Origin: Bacillus paramycoides
Lineage (GTDB): Bacteria > Bacillota > Bacilli > Bacillales > Bacillaceae_G
DNA: 64,000 nucleotides
Assembly (NCBI RefSeq): GCF_001884235.1
Contig: NZ_MAOI01000101.1
Span: 1-64,000, forward strand
Direction of reading: 5' to 3'
The notes beneath the pieces were generated by a model, which had not been told where the DNA came from, did not search any database, and worked only from the letters and a program-made list of their open reading frames with translations. Both the position numbers and the translations under genes were made by a program. How positions within the stretch are numbered: the stretch's first letter is position 1; every line of letters starts with the position of its first letter. This document shows positions 60,940 to 64,000 of this stretch, in pieces.

Positions 60940-62556
60940 TTATTGTTTTACTGTTCTAAGTTTTTCAGCAATGACTTTACGTAATTCTTTTTTACTTACT
61001 TTTCCAACACCTGTTTGCGGGAATGATTCAATAAATTCAATTCGATCTGGAATCTTATAAGCTGCTATACCTCGTTCTCTTAAAAATATTTTTAATTCAC
61101 TTACAGTTGGGGCTTGTCCACGAGCTATGACAAAAGCGCAAGTACGTTCACCTAAATAATCATCAGGCATAGATACAATTGCTACATCATGGACTGAATC
61201 ATGTGCTAATAGATGATTTTCAACTTCTTCCGCAGCAACCTTCTCACCGCCACGGTTAATTTGATCTTTATCTCTTCCTTCTACAATGATGTAACCTTGT
61301 TCATTGACTTTTACAAGATCACCTGTGCGATAAAAGCCATCCTTTGTAAATGATCGTGCATTATGCTCCTCCGCTTTATAATAACTACGAATTGTATATG
61401 GCCCTCGTGTTAATAAACTACCTACTTTCCCAGGTTTTACATCGTTATCATATTCATCAACAACTCGGACTTCATCGAATGTAGACATCGGTCTACCTTG
61501 TGTATGAATAATGACTTCTTCTGGATCATCTAATCTTGTGTAATTTACTAATCCTTCCGCCATACCAAATACTTGTTGTAACGTACATCCGAATGTAGGG
61601 CGTATACGCTTTGCAACTTCAGCGCTAAATTTCGCTCCACCTACTTGAAGTACTTGTAGACTCGATAAATCGTTAGTACGCGAATCTACTGCATCAAGCC
61701 AAATCATTGCTAATGGTGGAACGAGAGCTGTAATCGTAACTTTTTCTTTTTCTATAAGCGCAAACGCCTCATCTGGGCTACCTCCATTTGCCAACACTAC
61801 TTTTCCACCAGCATAGAAAGTTCCAAATGTTCCTGGAGAACTCATCGGGTAATTGTGTGCTACTGGAAGAACTGCCATATAGACGCTTTCTGCATTCAAA
61901 TTACAAATTTCAGCGCTAACACGTAAACTATAAATATAGTCATCATGTGTTCTAGGAATTAATTTAGAAAGTCCTGTTGTCCCTCCTGATAATTGGAGAA
62001 ACGCAACATCACTTGGCTGAACTTCTGATAATGGAACCGGATCCATATAAAGATTACTTATGTTCACAAATTCTTCTTCTTCCCCTACTACGATTACATG
62101 TTGTAAAGTAGGAATTTTCTCTTTCACTTCTCTTGCTAGTTTTCGGTAATCAAAGCCAAGTGCCTTATCTGAAATGACATAAGCGCTCGCCTCACCAAAC
62201 TCGCAAAAATAACTAATTTCACTACTGCGATGTGAAGGCAATGCAAAAACGGGAAGTGCTCCAATTCGAAATAGCGCGAAACATACTTCAAAAAACTCTA
62301 TAATATTAGGTAACTGAAGAACAACTCGGTCCTCTTGCTTTATTCCTAAATTCAGTAAACCAGCAGCCAAACGATCTACCTTTTTATCAAGTTCACTATA
62401 CGTTATATGTGAATTACCACTTACAATCGCAATTTGATCTCCATGTTTTTCAGCGCGTTCTCTTAACATCGCACCAAACGTCTCTCCAAGCCAACATCCT
62501 TCTTCTCGATAACGACCTGCCAATTCTTTTGGCCATTCCGTATAACCTGCTAACAT
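60940..62556 (-). CDS. dhbE: 2,3-dihydroxybenzoate-AMP ligase DhbE
   Basis: A stand-alone adenylation enzyme of 538 residues. The P-loop is [14 protein letters not shown] (about 190-203). The aryl-acid pocket has [14 protein letters not shown], with His-Asn-Tyr-Pro typical of dihydroxybenzoate- and salicylate-activating enzymes in place of the amino-acid Asp235. [10 protein letters not shown] is the A8 hinge approach and [13 protein letters not shown] holds the catalytic lysine. It makes the acyl adenylate and loads the DhbB carrier. AGGGGG stands 8 nt before the ATG. The gap to dhbC is 12 nt. Confidence 0.97.
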   Translation of the reverse strand: MLAGYTEWPKELAGRYREEGCWLGETFGAMLRERAEKHGDQIAIVSGNSHITYSELDKKVDRLAAGLLNLGIKQEDRVVLQLPNIIEFFEVCFALFRIGALPVFALPSHRSSEISYFCEFGEASAYVISDKALGFDYRKLAREVKEKIPTLQHVIVVGEEEEFVNISNLYMDPVPLSEVQPSDVAFLQLSGGTTGLSKLIPRTHDDYIYSLRVSAEICNLNAESVYMAVLPVAHNYPMSSPGTFGTFYAGGKVVLANGGSPDEAFALIEKEKVTITALVPPLAMIWLDAVDSRTNDLSSLQVLQVGGAKFSAEVAKRIRPTFGCTLQQVFGMAEGLVNYTRLDDPEEVIIHTQGRPMSTFDEVRVVDEYDNDVKPGKVGSLLTRGPYTIRSYYKAEEHNARSFTKDGFYRTGDLVKVNEQGYIIVEGRDKDQINRGGEKVAAEEVENHLLAHDSVHDVAIVSMPDDYLGERTCAFVIARGQAPTVSELKIFLRERGIAAYKIPDRIEFIESFPQTGVGKVSKKELRKVIAEKLRTVKQ

Positions 62557-62568
62557 TCATTCTTCCCC

Positions 62569-63768
62569 CTACTTGTCATTCAATGAACTATCACTTAACC
62601 CTAAAGCTTTCAGCATTGTTTGAAATTTAGCTGACGTTTCTGCTAGCTCATCTTCTGGCTTTGATTCAGCAACAACTCCAGCGCCTGCATATAATCGAAG
62701 TGTATTTTCTTGCACTTCAGCACAGCGAATTGTAACAATCCATTCGCCGTCTCCATTTAGATCGCTCCATCCTAGCATTCCTGTAAAGAATTCACGATCA
62801 AATGGCTCAATTTTTCCGATAGCCTCTCTCGCTTTTTCCATTGGAGTTCCGCAAACTGCTGGCGTTGGATGAAGGGCAATTGCTAATTCTAAAGAAGACG
62901 TATTTGGATCCTTAAGTTCACCTTTCACTTCTGTAGATAAGTGCCACATCGCTTCACTATGAATGACAGATGGTTTTTCTGGAACGTGTAATGTATGACA
63001 ATACGGACGAAGTGCAGCGGCAACCGCTTCAACTACTACCGCATGTTCATGTAAATCTTTTAGAGAAGAAAGTAATTCTTCCGCTCTTCTTTTATCTTCC
63101 ACTGGGTCTCCACTTCGAGGTCTTGAGCCAGCCAACGGATTAGAAATTACTTGCATACCATTACGTGAAACAAGCAATTCAGGACTTGCTCCAATTAACG
63201 TCTTACTGTTCCCGTTTTCATCTTTCGGCAAATTAACAGCAAATGTATATCCGTGCTTATTATGTTCTCCTAATTCACGAAGTAGTTTTTGTTTATCAAT
63301 TTTCTCTGTAGATTTAACATCCAACGATCTAGATAGAACGATTTTCTTTAAATCTCCGTCTTGTATTTTTTCAATCCCTTGCTTCACACCATTCATATAA
63401 ACTTCAGAATCTGGGACTGGTGTCATTTCAAATGCCAGTTTCTCATTTCGTTTTATCTCATTTGTTTTCTCTAACTGTAAACGCTCAGTAATTCTACTAT
63501 GATCTGGTACAATAAGTTGAACTTCTTTCCTGCGATCAAATGGTAAAGCACCTACAACGATAGGATTTGGATTTCCAGCTTGTTTTGCATTACTTAATAC
63601 CGCCTTTACAAGCTCTGGAAAGCTTTCGATTTCACTATGTTTTACTGTAGTAAACTCTCCTTCTGTCAATATCGTTCGATTTGGTGAAGCGAAAAAGAAT
63701 GAAGATTCAGTCTTGTAATCTTCTAAAAGTTTTTCTGAAAGTTCCTTTACGGCTGTAAGTTCATTCAT
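62569..63768 (-). CDS. dhbC: Isochorismate synthase DhbC
   Basis: The 399-residue protein belongs to the chorismate-binding MST family. LKKIVLSRSLDVKSTEKID begins the core. NPLAGSRPRSGDPVEDKRRA with ASPELLVSR lies in the active site, and the C-terminal HPTPAVCGTPMEKAREAIG (about 300-318) and GWSDLNGDGEWIVTIRCAEV complete the Mg-binding signature. It isomerises chorismate to isochorismate, the first bacillibactin step. AGGAGG is 10 nt before the ATG. It follows dhbA with a gap of about 26 nt. The first half (about 1-130) is less conserved, as usual. Confidence 0.97.
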   Translation of the reverse strand: MNELTAVKELSEKLLEDYKTESSFFFASPNRTILTEGEFTTVKHSEIESFPELVKAVLSNAKQAGNPNPIVVGALPFDRRKEVQLIVPDHSRITERLQLEKTNEIKRNEKLAFEMTPVPDSEVYMNGVKQGIEKIQDGDLKKIVLSRSLDVKSTEKIDKQKLLRELGEHNKHGYTFAVNLPKDENGNSKTLIGASPELLVSRNGMQVISNPLAGSRPRSGDPVEDKRRAEELLSSLKDLHEHAVVVEAVAAALRPYCHTLHVPEKPSVIHSEAMWHLSTEVKGELKDPNTSSLELAIALHPTPAVCGTPMEKAREAIGKIEPFDREFFTGMLGWSDLNGDGEWIVTIRCAEVQENTLRLYAGAGVVAESKPEDELAETSAKFQTMLKALGLSDSSLNDK

Positions 63769-63794
63769 AATATATTAACCTCCTGAATTTTTTA

Positions 63795-64000
63795 TTAAAC
63801 TCCTAATGTAGCTCCGCCATCGACACATAAATTGTGCATTGTAATATGACTTGCTTTATTTGAAGCTAAAAACAATACTGCTTCAGCAATTTCTGAAGGT
63901 TGTGCAATTTTTTGTAATGGAATTCCGAGTCTATATGTATTTTGAGAACCAGCAATTATATTTTTAGCTCCATTCTCATCAGCCCATAGTAATCGTTGCA
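63795..64000 (-). CDS. dhbA: 2,3-dihydro-2,3-dihydroxybenzoate dehydrogenase DhbA (C-terminal part)
   Basis: The last 67 codons of an SDR dehydrogenase, cut by the window end. The visible part reads [20 protein letters not shown], then [20 protein letters not shown] and GATLGV, the usual SDR C-terminus (VLFLaSdxAsxITGxxlxVDGG), with HITMHN of DhbA and EntA. It oxidises the dihydrodiol to 2,3-dihydroxybenzoate with NAD. The start, promoter and Fur box of the operon lie outside this window. Confidence 0.93.
   Translation of the reverse strand, partial: QRLLWADENGAKNIIAGSQNTYRLGIPLQKIAQPSEIAEAVLFLASNKASHITMHNLCVDGGATLGV

Noticed and set aside
1-64000. CRISPR arrays, tRNA, rRNA, prophage, integrase or attachment sites
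   Set aside because: No spaced direct repeats, no tRNA or rRNA sequence, and no phage or recombinase genes were found on either strand by reading.

Overview
This AT-rich Firmicute chromosome segment most likely comes from the Bacillus cereus group (B. cereus, B. thuringiensis, B. anthracis or a close relative). The evidence is the bacillibactin locus dhbACEBF with mbtH, a DHA2 exporter and an Sfp-type transferase; purine-rich Shine-Dalgarno sites with many TTG and GTG starts; Spo0E-like and YjcZ-like small sporulation-type proteins; a T-box-controlled threonyl-tRNA synthetase; and an inducible cat gene. It looks like ordinary chromosome, rich in accessory single genes. I see no insertion sequence, prophage, CRISPR array, rRNA or tRNA gene.

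Layout. 1-9.3 kb: membrane and small hypothetical proteins, a HAD phosphatase, a CAAX-protease/P-loop kinase pair, a cold-shock protein followed by a YdjO-like zinc-ribbon protein, an MFS-like membrane protein, a HemY-type porphyrinogen oxidase and a Spo0E-like phosphatase. 9.4-19.8 kb: an XRE-cupin regulator beside a His-rich unknown protein and divergent from an EamA transporter; four GNATs, one fused to pentapeptide repeats; chloramphenicol acetyltransferase with a translational attenuator; and an MMPL transporter divergent from a TetR regulator. 19.8-29.6 kb: a decay-prone stretch with ParA, phosphoglycerate-mutase and methyltransferase remnants, mixed with intact operons (MarR with a methyltransferase; serine hydrolase, DUF2441 and nucleoside hydrolase). 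29.6-41.3 kb: a ZIP transporter, pyruvate oxidase, two DppBC-like permeases behind an MFS transporter, a BceAB-like ABC transporter, and threonyl-tRNA synthetase behind two tandem T-boxes. 41.3-49.8 kb: RluF, an ABM-like protein, a PhzF protein, a frameshifted nucleotidyltransferase, small membrane proteins, a tandem glycine riboswitch driving an AlsT symporter, and HU. 49.8-64 kb: the bacillibactin operon on the minus strand, running dhbA (cut by the window end), dhbC, dhbE, dhbB, dhbF, mbtH, a DHA2 exporter, an Sfp-type PPTase and a chorismate-lyase-like gene.

How the genes work together. The right 14 kb is one pathway. DhbC, DhbB and DhbA turn chorismate into 2,3-dihydroxybenzoate. DhbE loads it on the aryl carrier domain of DhbB. 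DhbF adds Gly and Thr and cyclises the trimer, with MbtH as adenylation partner, the PPTase activating carrier domains and the DHA2 protein as likely exporter. Elsewhere the clearest biology is RNA-level control: the cat leader peptide and hairpin, tandem T-boxes, the tandem glycine riboswitch and a structured csp leader. Palindromic operators are visible next to the MarR and XRE-cupin regulators. No wholly new large system is evident. The best candidates for undescribed biology are the serine hydrolase/DUF2441/nucleoside hydrolase operon, the XRE-cupin/His-rich/EamA locus, the GNAT-pentapeptide fusion, and the chorismate-lyase-like gene at the end of the bacillibactin operon.
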